The notes beneath the pieces are model-generated. The model did not search any database. It was not told where the DNA came from and saw nothing but the letters and a program-made list of their open reading frames with translations. This document shows, piece after piece, positions 35,592 to 43,390 of a stretch of DNA of 50,122 bases. This DNA is from an uncultured Synergistia bacterium. GTDB taxonomy: Bacteria; Eremiobacterota; SpSt-956; JAKJGF01. The position numbers were made by a program, and so were the translations under genes. The stretch lies in the NCBI GenBank assembly GCA_937888925.1, contig CALARM010000263.1, forward strand, positions 1 to 50,122. Direction: 5' to 3'. Each line of letters starts with the position of its first letter. The stretch's first letter is position 1.

Positions 35592-36599
35592 ATGAGCCTT
35601 GAAGCAAAAGTCTGTCCTAACTGCGGTTCAAATGATATTAATGAGCAGTTAAAATGTATCTATTGTGGAAGTCAGCTTAGCTACTCTTCTAACGGTGTCC
35701 TGAGTCTGGCAGGTATAACAAGAGGCTGTGCCGGATGTGGATATCAGAACAGCCCCGGAACAAGATTCTGCGGAAAATGCGGTAAGTCCCTTGTCAGGGA
35801 ATGTACAGTATGCCGTAAGGAACATCCGGTAGAACTGCTATTCTGTCCTCAGAAAGGTATAAATATAGATAAATACCCTCACTTTCAAGAACTTTTATCA
35901 AAAATTAAAGGGAAAGAATCTAATATGCTAAGGCTTTTTAATAACTATAAAGAAGTAAAAAGTAAATTAAATGAATTAACCCTTGCAAATTCAGAAGAAA
36001 GCAGAAGAAAAGAGATAATGTATTATCAAGATTCTGTTACAAATTCTAAAAAGAGAATCGCCGAAATTCAGAAAAAATACAAAAATGATTACAGGGTAAA
36101 GGAATGTCCTGTTGTGAAAAGCATATTTCTTCTCGTATCAGGTTCTGTAAGTTTTTTTATATCTGAAGTTTTTTGGATTTTATGTGGCAATAATTTTACC
36201 CCTGATTTGTGTGGAACAATAGGGGCTTTATTTGCTTTCTATGGTGTTTTTGCCTTTCTGGGCGGTATTGCTTTTTTAATAAAAACCATGCTTAATTTAA
36301 AGTTCTACCTTGAAGCAAGAAAAGAAAGAAATAATTCTATAAATTACGAAGGTAAAAATATAAATAAACAGGAAGAATCAATAAAGAGTATTGAACAGGA
36401 TATCCGGTGCGGCCGTGAAAAATTTGCTACCAGGCCTCTGGAAGAGGAAATAGAGAAAATTATAGAGACGTTAAAGAAAGAAATGAAAGAATTTAATAGA
36501 GAAAAGGAAGAAGTTTATAAATCAGGAAAAGAAGCATGCTGTGAAAAAGAAATTTATTTTTCTATAAGCCAGGAATTAATCAACCTGGCCGGTAGATGA
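35592..36599 (+). CDS. Zinc-ribbon membrane protein with coiled coils
   Basis: 335 residues with GGGAGGTCAGTAAA before the ATG. The N-terminus has two or three zinc ribbons: CPNCGS...CIYCGS, CAGCGYQ...CGKCGK and CTVC...FCPQ, the last probably degenerate. A coiled coil at about 105-165 is followed by two TM helices near 175-200 (SIFLLVSGSVSFFISEVFWIL) and 205-235 (GTIGALFAFYGVFAFLGGIAFLI), and a second coiled coil runs to the C-terminus. The gene is transcribed divergently from the large STAND gene (258-bp gap) and ends at a hairpin. No family is recognised. Zinc ribbons also occur in several other proteins here and may bind a common partner. Confidence 0.85.
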   Translation: MSLEAKVCPNCGSNDINEQLKCIYCGSQLSYSSNGVLSLAGITRGCAGCGYQNSPGTRFCGKCGKSLVRECTVCRKEHPVELLFCPQKGINIDKYPHFQELLSKIKGKESNMLRLFNNYKEVKSKLNELTLANSEESRRKEIMYYQDSVTNSKKRIAEIQKKYKNDYRVKECPVVKSIFLLVSGSVSFFISEVFWILCGNNFTPDLCGTIGALFAFYGVFAFLGGIAFLIKTMLNLKFYLEARKERNNSINYEGKNINKQEESIKSIEQDIRCGREKFATRPLEEEIEKIIETLKKEMKEFNREKEEVYKSGKEACCEKEIYFSISQELINLAGR

Positions 36600-36607
36600 G
36601 GAAAATT

Positions 36608-36633
36608 AATTATCGTACCTTCGATAATTTTTT
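36608..36633 (+). terminator. AT-rich hairpin terminator after the zinc-ribbon gene
   Basis: An 8-bp stem aattatcg/cgataatt with a 6-nt loop (tacctt) runs into six T residues, 8 bp after the stop. The stem is AT-rich, so its strength is uncertain. Confidence 0.6.
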
Positions 36634-36799
36634 CAGCAGATTTATCTATATCGCCGTTGGTAATAGCTGTTATTACCCTCCAGATATTGGAAGTTTTTTA
36701 CATACCTTTACCTGTTTTTGTCTGCTTTATGACAGATTTTTTATCCATAATAAATAGATTATTTTTTATAATTCTTATACCATTTGCCTTAAAAGTAGT

Positions 36800-36928
36800 A
36801 GTCTGCCTGCCCGGTGCTCCGGAGTTAGGTCGTCCACGAAGGGCAAAATATCACGTAGCACAAGTGTATTTAATTCAATTATAAACATTGCAGTTAGATT
36901 TTTCGGATGAGCACCAGGCAAATAGACT
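36800..36928. repeat. 129-bp segment with 20-bp imperfect inverted ends (MITE-like)
   Basis: The left end agtctgcctgcccggtgctc (36800-36819) and the reverse complement of 36909-36928 agree at 16 of 20 positions. The interior has no gene. It sits in the 378-bp gap 36600-36977, whose short frames have no ribosome binding site or recognisable product. It could be a miniature transposable element or simply a hairpin; no target-site duplication is evident. Confidence 0.4.
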
Positions 36929-36977
36929 GTATGTGTTTATCACTCGGATTATACGTTCAAATTAAAGCGATTCCTTA

Positions 36978-37277
36978 TTAAATACCAGCTATCCGATTTT
37001 TGGCGTAATTAATCAGATTGTTCAAAAATGATTCATAATTTGGTATAAGCCTTTTTAAATAGACCTGGGTATTTAGATTATTATAGTCTAATATTTTTTC
37101 CCACTCATTTAATTTTCCTGATTTCTCAATTTCTTCTATAATACCTGCGTTTACTATATTTTCTAAACGTTCAGCGTAATCACTAATAAGCACATCTAAG
37201 ATTTCTGGATCTATTTCACTTAACTTCCCTTTACTTTGTAATTCTGAAACCCATTGTTTTGCAATCGACTTAAACAT
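36978..37277 (-). CDS. Small DUF5663-like protein
   Basis: 99 residues with AGAAGGAG before the ATG. The helical pattern (IDPEILDVLISDYAERLEN, IVNAGIIEEI, LKRLIPNYESFLNNLINYAK), with an xxIPNY segment near the end, recalls the DUF5663 family of small bacterial proteins of unknown function. It is 14 bp downstream of the small membrane protein gene at 37292-37501, so the two form a pair. Confidence 0.7.
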   Translation of the reverse strand: MFKSIAKQWVSELQSKGKLSEIDPEILDVLISDYAERLENIVNAGIIEEIEKSGKLNEWEKILDYNNLNTQVYLKRLIPNYESFLNNLINYAKNRIAGI

Positions 37278-37291
37278 AATATATTCTCCTT

Positions 37292-37501
37292 CTAATTTAA
37301 TTTTTTCTTAATTAATATAGAAATAATTTTGAGAAATATAAAACCACATATGAATCCGGAAAAGAAAATGAATTTTATTTGACTAAAACCACCTGTTATA
37401 CCAAGTATACCTGTTATTATTGATAATATAATGCAGAGGTAGGATAGATTTCTTGTAACATCTACAAATAATGCAAGTTGTACCTTTGTATTGTCATTCA
37501 T
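37292..37501 (-). CDS. Small membrane protein, two TM helices
   Basis: 69 residues with GGAGGTGATAAC before the ATG, a clear start. TM helices at about 19-38 (LSYLCIILSIITGILGI) and 43-64 (IKFIFFSGFICGFIFLKIISIL) are followed by a short basic end. Function is unknown. It is paired with the DUF5663-like gene. No toxin-antitoxin signature is convincing. Confidence 0.65.
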   Translation of the reverse strand: MNDNTKVQLALFVDVTRNLSYLCIILSIITGILGITGGFSQIKFIFFSGFICGFIFLKIISILIKKKLN

Positions 37502-37593
37502 GTTATCACCTCCAATAATATTATTTTTTTGTTCATAAGCGGAATGTTCTGTTATACTTTTTATACTATATTTTAGCTCTCTCAGCTTATTTA

Positions 37594-37677
37594 TTATCTC
37601 CCCCTGGTTTTAGCATCTATTTTACCTTCAACCATATTACCTTCTGAATCAATAGCTTTATAGAGAAATGTTGGCAT
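37594..37677 (-). pseudogene. N-terminal relic of a GspF/PilC-type secretion gene
   Basis: A 27-codon frame with its own ribosome binding site (agaaggtg) reads MPTFLYKAIDSEGNMVEGKI then DAKTRGR and a stop. The xFxYKAxDxxGxxVEGxIxA pattern is the N-terminus of GspF/PilC inner-membrane proteins of type II secretion and type IV pili, which normally run to about 400 residues. Nothing after codon 27 matches. The rest of the 300-bp gap 37502-37803 is non-coding and includes a 12-bp palindrome actaaatttagt near 37726. I take it as debris of a deletion or rearrangement. Confidence 0.6.
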
Positions 37678-37803
37678 AAATAATACACACCTTCTTTTCA
37701 TTAAATATCACTGTACTGTCCCACTAAATTTAGTAGAAACAGGAATGACCATTCCATAATCAGGAATCTTATGGAGTTATGACCTCTTTTTATATTCATT
37801 TTC

Positions 37804-40800
37804 TTAATTTTTATCTGGGACGACAATATTAAAAGCTAATCCAAAGTATTTCACAATTTCTTCATGCTCAGGCTTCCATAAATGATTTTCAATAATCAAC
37901 CTGAATATATCAGTAATAAAAGGTGATACCGAATCTCTTATTTCCCTGTTATTCACTACTATAAGAATTGTATTAATACTATCTGATGCAATATTAATAG
38001 CATACTCTCTATTGTTATGATCTCTAGAATATAATAAAATTAGAATTTGATAACAACTTAAAATGTCTGAATATACCCAAACGTCACCTTCCTGTAAAAG
38101 GCAATTCAAAATTTTTATGGCATTTTTAAAATTTTCTATTGCTTTTTCATGATAATTTAAATGAATAAAAATATTACCTTGATTCATATAGGTGAATGCC
38201 AGTTGGTTTTTCAATTCTCGTCGTCCTTCCTTTATCAACTTTTTCCAGATATCTATTGCATTCCCATACTCATTTACTACCTCTCTATAATTAGTTAAAT
38301 CTCTAAACGTATTACCTAGATTTACATGAGTAGATGCCAACTGGCTTTCTAATTCTCGTCGCCCTTCTTTTATCAGTTTTTTCCAAATATCTATTGCACG
38401 ATTAAATTCCTCTATTGCTTCTTCATGACGCTCTAAACCATTAAACGCTATACCTAAATTTCCATAAGCTGTTGCAAGATCATTTCCTATTTCTAATCTT
38501 CCACTCTCTACAAGACGTTTCCGGATCTCTATTACTCGCTTAAACTCTTTTATTGCCTCTTCATAACGGTTCAATTTACCAAGACTTATACCCAGATTAT
38601 TATAGCCACTTGCCAGTGCATTTTCTAATTCCAGCCATCCTCTACCAATAAGAATTTCCCATGTTTTTATCGCATAATTACATGCAATTATTGACTCTTC
38701 GTAACGAGTCAGGCATTTAAGAGTTATCCCTAAATTATTATAAATTCTTGCCAGTATATCGCCTGTAATCAAAAAACCTTTATCTGTAAGATAATTTAAC
38801 GTACTTATTGCAAGATTATATTCGGTTATTGCTTCATCATAACGATTCAAATTTTTTAATGTTATGCCTCGATTCATATAAACAGATGCCAGAGAATGTC
38901 CAATCATTAAATTCCCTTCAAACGAGCCTTTATAAATATCTATCGCTCGATTAAATATCAATAATGCATCTTCATATCTGGTTAATTTATCAAGGATTGA
39001 GCCAAGATTCATATAAGCATATGCAAGGTCATATTCAAAATTAAAATCCAATCTTCCAGAATTTACCAGATTACTATAAAACTCTACAGATATAGAACAA
39101 ACTTTAAAAGCCTTCTCGTATTGGGCTTTTTTGCAATAATCTTCTCCCTTCCTCATATACTCTCCTGCTAGCTTCTCATCTATTAAAATACCACGAAGCA
39201 ACCCTTCATCTCCACTCATCTTTGCATGATTAAGAAGTTCTTCCATAAGATATCTCTCAGAAGGGCTATGCCAGTTTACCTCTTTCCAGTTTTCTTTATA
39301 TTTCTCAAGTATCTGAGAGGCAAGACTGAAATGTATATTTTTTAAATCATCTCTGTATTTCTCTTTTAAATACTCTTCAAAATCATTATGGGCAATATCA
39401 TAGTAAGTCTCTTCTTTCCTATCTGATTTTAGAAACTCGGCGAAATCATACAGAGCAGGGATTACATTTTCTTCCCTGATATGGAGCATATCTCCTATCA
39501 TTTCTGTTGTGAGGGGTTGTAACGAAGCAGTAAGGAGGAGAAGCACATCTAAATAATTTTTCTGTCCTACCTGAGAGAATTTTTCCATAACCAGTTTCAT
39601 ATAACCAGGATAGAGTTCTTTGTATGAAGGGATACGCTCTGTATCCTTTATAACAATTCCTTCATTTAAAATATTTTTAAAGTGATAGACATAAAGAAAT
39701 TTTGACTTTGCTTTATTTATAATACTTTTTATATTCTCTTCTGTCTTTAAATCTTCTCTCAGGTTTTCTTCCAGATATTCTCTTAAAAGAGCCTGATATG
39801 AAGTATTTTGTTCAGGATTTAATGTGAAAGTATAAAAATCTTTCTGCTGTTTTAATTTCACTAAAGATTTTTGAACAAAAGAAGGCACCTCGAATCTGGA
39901 AGTAAAAATAACATAACAGTTTTCAGGAAGTTCAGCCGGGAAAATATCCGGGAGTGAAGGTTCTGCATTATAAGGTTCAGACATGTCATCAAGGCCGTCT
40001 ATGGCTATGATTAATTTGTTAATATAATTTTCCCTTATAAGAGTTTCTGCCCATTTAGTAAAGTTCAGCCTGAGTTTTTCAGGATTCTTAGCAGATTCCA
40101 ATTGTATCTGAACAGAAACCCTTCCTAATTTACTCTTTGCAGCTTCGTCTATATCCATAACAAACTGATGTAGATGGTCATGAAGTTTTCTCTTTATATA
40201 GAAAGAAAGAACCGTAGAATCGCTTATTTCCTTTTCAAGACCCTTTATAAAATGACTTTTTCCTATCCCTCCTTCGGAGATTAGATAGAAATAGCCACTT
40301 TTTAGAGTTAATACCTTTTTCAGTTCTTCATAAAGGAAAAGGGGAGGAATGAATTCCTTTTCGAAAGATCGTGAATAGAGTATATCATTAAGGGTTTTAT
40401 TTATTTCAAAAGCTGTATAAGTAAATTTATAATCTTCAGGTATGAAGTTTTTCAGTTTTTTTATTTCAGGTTCATATACTTCTTTTCTGTCAAATTTATG
40501 ACCTCTGAAGTAGTCAAGAAAATAACATTTCTCTTTTTTGTCGGAATCAAAAAGGAAGATGTCTTTCTGATTACATCCGGGAGCAGGGCATCTTTCAAAT
40601 CTCATAAATGGATAAAGAGAAAGGGAGGATAATTCAATACCTATATATTCCTTTGTTACTTTATCATGTGCAGTATGTTCCGGTGTTAACAGAAAATTAA
40701 TTCCTTTAATGATGGTTTTCTCTTTATCCTTAAGATTCATTTCCCAGTCTTTAAAGAAATTAAGTTCCTGTCTGAATACATAATCCAGAAAGATTAAATA

Positions 40801-41421
40801 GTCTCTTACATCCTGGAGATAACTGTTTTCATCAAGCCTTAAAGCTCCGTGGCCGAGTAATTCATTTCTCCATGTTATGAAAGGTTTTATCTTTACAGGC
40901 TTTTTCTTGTCTACAGAGGAAGATTTTCTATAATCAATTGTAAAATCGTTATGAAAGAAACGAAGAAAATCACTGAATTTATGTTTATTAATATCCAGAT
41001 ATGTTAATTTAGATAATTCCTGTCCCATATTTACCCAGTCTCCGAGAGATATTCCCAAGGGTTTTAGAAGAACAGGCGTTATTTTTTCTTTTTCTTCCTG
41101 TTTACTCAAAGTATTTGTGTAAAAATCCGAAAGTCCAACTGAAACTATTGTTTTTAAAGTTATCTCCACAAGGTCTTTTAACTGAAGCATGGCAGAAACA
41201 GGTTTCCCGGTTTTTAAGATCTCTTTAAGTCTATAGTATTCTCTTGCTATAGGAGTTGGAAATGTAATAAAAACTTCTTCGTAAAATACATAATTATCTG
41301 TTTCCTCAAGGATTAATATCTGTTTACACATATCACAGATAAAACTATTCATAGAAGCTCTTTTTTCTGATACAGGGTCCTGATAAAGAGCACAGTTTTT
41401 ATTCTGACATATATAGGCCAT
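37804..41421 (-). CDS. Zinc-ribbon/HEPN-like/STAND NTPase/TPR protein
   Basis: The ATG at 41421 has AAAGGGAT upstream; a GTG at 41463 would add 14 residues. The protein has 1205 residues. Residues 4-38 form a zinc ribbon (CQNKNC, CDMC). Residues 55-310 are the shared HEPN-like domain: FPTPIAREYY, SLGDWVNMGQELS and TWRNELLGHGALR, an R-x5-H motif. Walker A EGGIGKSHFI is near 382, Walker B KLIIAIDGLDDMSEP near 470, and CYVIFTSRFEVP serves as sensor. A helical linker follows, then from about 790 at least eight long TPRs of about 43 residues (NLGISLGKLNRYEEAIKEF). It is downstream of, and close to, the Nudix gene. A TPR sensor activating a HEPN domain through an NTP switch is inferred by analogy with NACHT-type defence proteins. 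Confidence 0.88.
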   Translation of the reverse strand: MAYICQNKNCALYQDPVSEKRASMNSFICDMCKQILILEETDNYVFYEEVFITFPTPIAREYYRLKEILKTGKPVSAMLQLKDLVEITLKTIVSVGLSDFYTNTLSKQEEKEKITPVLLKPLGISLGDWVNMGQELSKLTYLDINKHKFSDFLRFFHNDFTIDYRKSSSVDKKKPVKIKPFITWRNELLGHGALRLDENSYLQDVRDYLIFLDYVFRQELNFFKDWEMNLKDKEKTIIKGINFLLTPEHTAHDKVTKEYIGIELSSLSLYPFMRFERCPAPGCNQKDIFLFDSDKKEKCYFLDYFRGHKFDRKEVYEPEIKKLKNFIPEDYKFTYTAFEINKTLNDILYSRSFEKEFIPPLFLYEELKKVLTLKSGYFYLISEGGIGKSHFIKGLEKEISDSTVLSFYIKRKLHDHLHQFVMDIDEAAKSKLGRVSVQIQLESAKNPEKLRLNFTKWAETLIRENYINKLIIAIDGLDDMSEPYNAEPSLPDIFPAELPENCYVIFTSRFEVPSFVQKSLVKLKQQKDFYTFTLNPEQNTSYQALLREYLEENLREDLKTEENIKSIINKAKSKFLYVYHFKNILNEGIVIKDTERIPSYKELYPGYMKLVMEKFSQVGQKNYLDVLLLLTASLQPLTTEMIGDMLHIREENVIPALYDFAEFLKSDRKEETYYDIAHNDFEEYLKEKYRDDLKNIHFSLASQILEKYKENWKEVNWHSPSERYLMEELLNHAKMSGDEGLLRGILIDEKLAGEYMRKGEDYCKKAQYEKAFKVCSISVEFYSNLVNSGRLDFNFEYDLAYAYMNLGSILDKLTRYEDALLIFNRAIDIYKGSFEGNLMIGHSLASVYMNRGITLKNLNRYDEAITEYNLAISTLNYLTDKGFLITGDILARIYNNLGITLKCLTRYEESIIACNYAIKTWEILIGRGWLELENALASGYNNLGISLGKLNRYEEAIKEFKRVIEIRKRLVESGRLEIGNDLATAYGNLGIAFNGLERHEEAIEEFNRAIDIWKKLIKEGRRELESQLASTHVNLGNTFRDLTNYREVVNEYGNAIDIWKKLIKEGRRELKNQLAFTYMNQGNIFIHLNYHEKAIENFKNAIKILNCLLQEGDVWVYSDILSCYQILILLYSRDHNNREYAINIASDSINTILIVVNNREIRDSVSPFITDIFRLIIENHLWKPEHEEIVKYFGLAFNIVVPDKN

Positions 41422-41467
41422 AAAATCCCTTTCTTTCAGTATTTTCTTTATTAATTCTACCACATTT

Positions 41468-41899
41468 TCATATAATCTCTAATTTTTTAAACCAGTAATC
41501 CCATACAGGTTCAAGGGGAAGCTCACCAATCTCATCTCTTTCGTACCAGCCGATAGACTTTGTTTCATTTTCATTTTTTACTATTTCACCAGAAACTTCA
41601 CCTTCAAAGAAATACCAGTAATGAAGGTCAGCTCCCTTACTGCACCAGTTCCAGTCTATTTCTTCTTCATAAAGTAATCTGTAATTTTTAAGAATTAACC
41701 CGCTTTCTTCCTTAACTTCCCTTACAAGGGCCTCTGTTTCATTTTCTCCTTCATCAATATGGCCGGCTATTCCTGCAAAGCCATAGGGGGGATTTGCTCT
41801 GTCTATAAGCAGGTATTTATTGTCTTTTCTTATAATAATACCAACTGAATAATGTATGGTCTGCCCTGTAGAAGATAGGCCAGACAGAGGTTTTGCCAT
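41468..41899 (-). CDS. Nudix hydrolase
   Basis: 143 residues. The complete Nudix box is GHIDEGENETEALVREVKEE followed by SGL, matching GX5EX7REUXEEXGU with all metal-binding glutamates. The preceding strands (SVGIIIRKDNKYLLIDRA) and the later WYERDEIGELPLEPVWDYWF fit the fold. The length is typical. Substrate cannot be predicted; housekeeping nucleotide cleanup and processing of a signalling nucleotide are both possible. It lies 20 bp downstream of the zinc-ribbon gene and 46 bp upstream of the STAND protein's ATG, so the three are probably co-transcribed. Confidence 0.93.
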   Translation of the reverse strand: MAKPLSGLSSTGQTIHYSVGIIIRKDNKYLLIDRANPPYGFAGIAGHIDEGENETEALVREVKEESGLILKNYRLLYEEEIDWNWCSKGADLHYWYFFEGEVSGEIVKNENETKSIGWYERDEIGELPLEPVWDYWFKKLEII

Positions 41900-41919
41900 T
41901 TTTATACACCACCTTCATA

Positions 41920-43272
41920 TTAAGAAATTACTGTTGTATTGGAACAGTAAGGGCAGAATTTAAATGTTGATTTGATTGATTGGCCGCATTTTTTACAGGA
42001 AATTAGCTCTTCTTTATCACTTTTTCCTGAAGTTAACTCTTTTTTGGGATGATCTTTGTAGGTTATTTCCATATATTTTTCCATCAGTTTTTTTGTAACA
42101 GAAAGGCTGACTTTTTTACCTTCTTCATTATTAATACATTCCAGGACTCCTGATACGCCGGCAATTTTATTAATTCCCGATTTTTCTGCAAAATCACTCT
42201 GTAATTTTAATAAATAATAACAGAGATTATACTTATTTGCTGAAATATAATTATTATATTCGGAATTAAGAGAAGCCAGGCCCAGGCCTGTTATTCCTGC
42301 TGCTACCAATCCAATTATTTCTACAATCATTGAAACAGGAAGCAATGGAGTTATAGCTAGAAGCAGAAAGATAAAACAAATTATTCCGATAGTCTTTAAT
42401 TGCTTCCACTTTTTCTTAATTTTTTCTTTAAGCACTGCAAGTTCATCAAAAAGTTTTTTGAAATTGGTCGGAAACTCTCCTGTTACGTTCCTGCCCTGTG
42501 ATACTGCACATACTATATTTCTGTAAGGAATATCATCAACTTTATATTTAAAAACCCATACAGGACAATAAATTATAGAAGTTTTTTTACTTTCAATCCT
42601 GGAATTTACATTGTCCAGTTGTTCAACCAGTTTATTACATGCCTCTTTTATCTTCCTCTTAATCTGGCCTTCTCCCTCATCTTCCCAGGCTTTATCTGAA
42701 GTCATACCGGGAATTTCTAGAGCAAATCTCTGATCTAAATCATCACTGCTTAAAAGTGGATTTTTTTTATTGACAGGAGGAGGCATGAATGCTGAAATCT
42801 CGCTGTTTTTAAGAGCATTTGATTCAGCAAGAAAAGCAGTATGATTGCCGAAATACTGACCATTCTGAGGAATCCATTCACTGTAAGATTCGTTTTCATA
42901 TTTTTCTGTTGATTTATTCCATACCTGCCTTGATTTACTGACAGAATTCTTTCCCATCCAGTTAGCAGTAACTGCACATTCAAAACAATAAACAGGAAAC
43001 ATAACCCCTCTGGGTTGTAATTTTGAGATTATACTTTCAGCCTGATCGTGGATAAATTTCTTTCCATTAATAGCCTTCATCAATTGTTTTTTTGCATCTT
43101 CTTCTGTTATATTTACAGGTAAAGTGAAACTGTCAGGTTCTAGAGAATTTGTCTGCCCTTCGAATTCGACTAAATAAGTAGAACCGCAGTATTCACAGTC
43201 TAAAGATTTCATAGAGAAATTTCTCTTAAGATTTGAGCCGCAGGTCTGACATTTAAGGCATATTAACTTCAT
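41920..43272 (-). CDS. Zinc-ribbon membrane protein, both termini zinc-binding
   Basis: Using the ATG at 43272 (AAAGGA about 12 nt upstream; a second ATG at 43284 overlaps the site) gives 450 residues. The N-terminus has CQTCGS...CEYCGS, and the C-terminus a second ribbon, CKKCGQ...CPYCSN. Between them are a region of about 220 residues with GVMFPVYCFECAVTANW and VWVFKYKV strands, and two adjoining TM helices near 295-345 (IGIICFIFLLLAITPLLPVSM, IIGLVAAGITGLGLA). It resembles loosely the zinc-ribbon/TM proteins that accompany large bacterial NTPase systems, but I recognise no family. It sits between the HD/NTPase gene (106-bp gap) and the Nudix gene. Confidence 0.82.
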   Translation of the reverse strand: MKLICLKCQTCGSNLKRNFSMKSLDCEYCGSTYLVEFEGQTNSLEPDSFTLPVNITEEDAKKQLMKAINGKKFIHDQAESIISKLQPRGVMFPVYCFECAVTANWMGKNSVSKSRQVWNKSTEKYENESYSEWIPQNGQYFGNHTAFLAESNALKNSEISAFMPPPVNKKNPLLSSDDLDQRFALEIPGMTSDKAWEDEGEGQIKRKIKEACNKLVEQLDNVNSRIESKKTSIIYCPVWVFKYKVDDIPYRNIVCAVSQGRNVTGEFPTNFKKLFDELAVLKEKIKKKWKQLKTIGIICFIFLLLAITPLLPVSMIVEIIGLVAAGITGLGLASLNSEYNNYISANKYNLCYYLLKLQSDFAEKSGINKIAGVSGVLECINNEEGKKVSLSVTKKLMEKYMEITYKDHPKKELTSGKSDKEELISCKKCGQSIKSTFKFCPYCSNTTVIS

Positions 43273-43390
43273 AACAACTATCATTCCTTTCTCTTATGTC
43301 TCTTAATGGAAATAACTTAAATTTTTAAATTACCGCTAAAATTACTGCATGTTCCAGTTTTCCTGTCATAACAAATAATCTCCTTTATTT

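Noticed and set aside
36657..36884. 75-codon plus-strand frame with hydrophobic N-terminus
   Set aside because: No ribosome binding site, it follows a terminator hairpin, and it ends inside the inverted-repeat segment. The hydrophobicity comes from AT-rich sequence.
37700..37760. Insertion-sequence end around the palindrome actaaatttagt
   Set aside because: The palindrome is short, with no matching partner end or transposase nearby.
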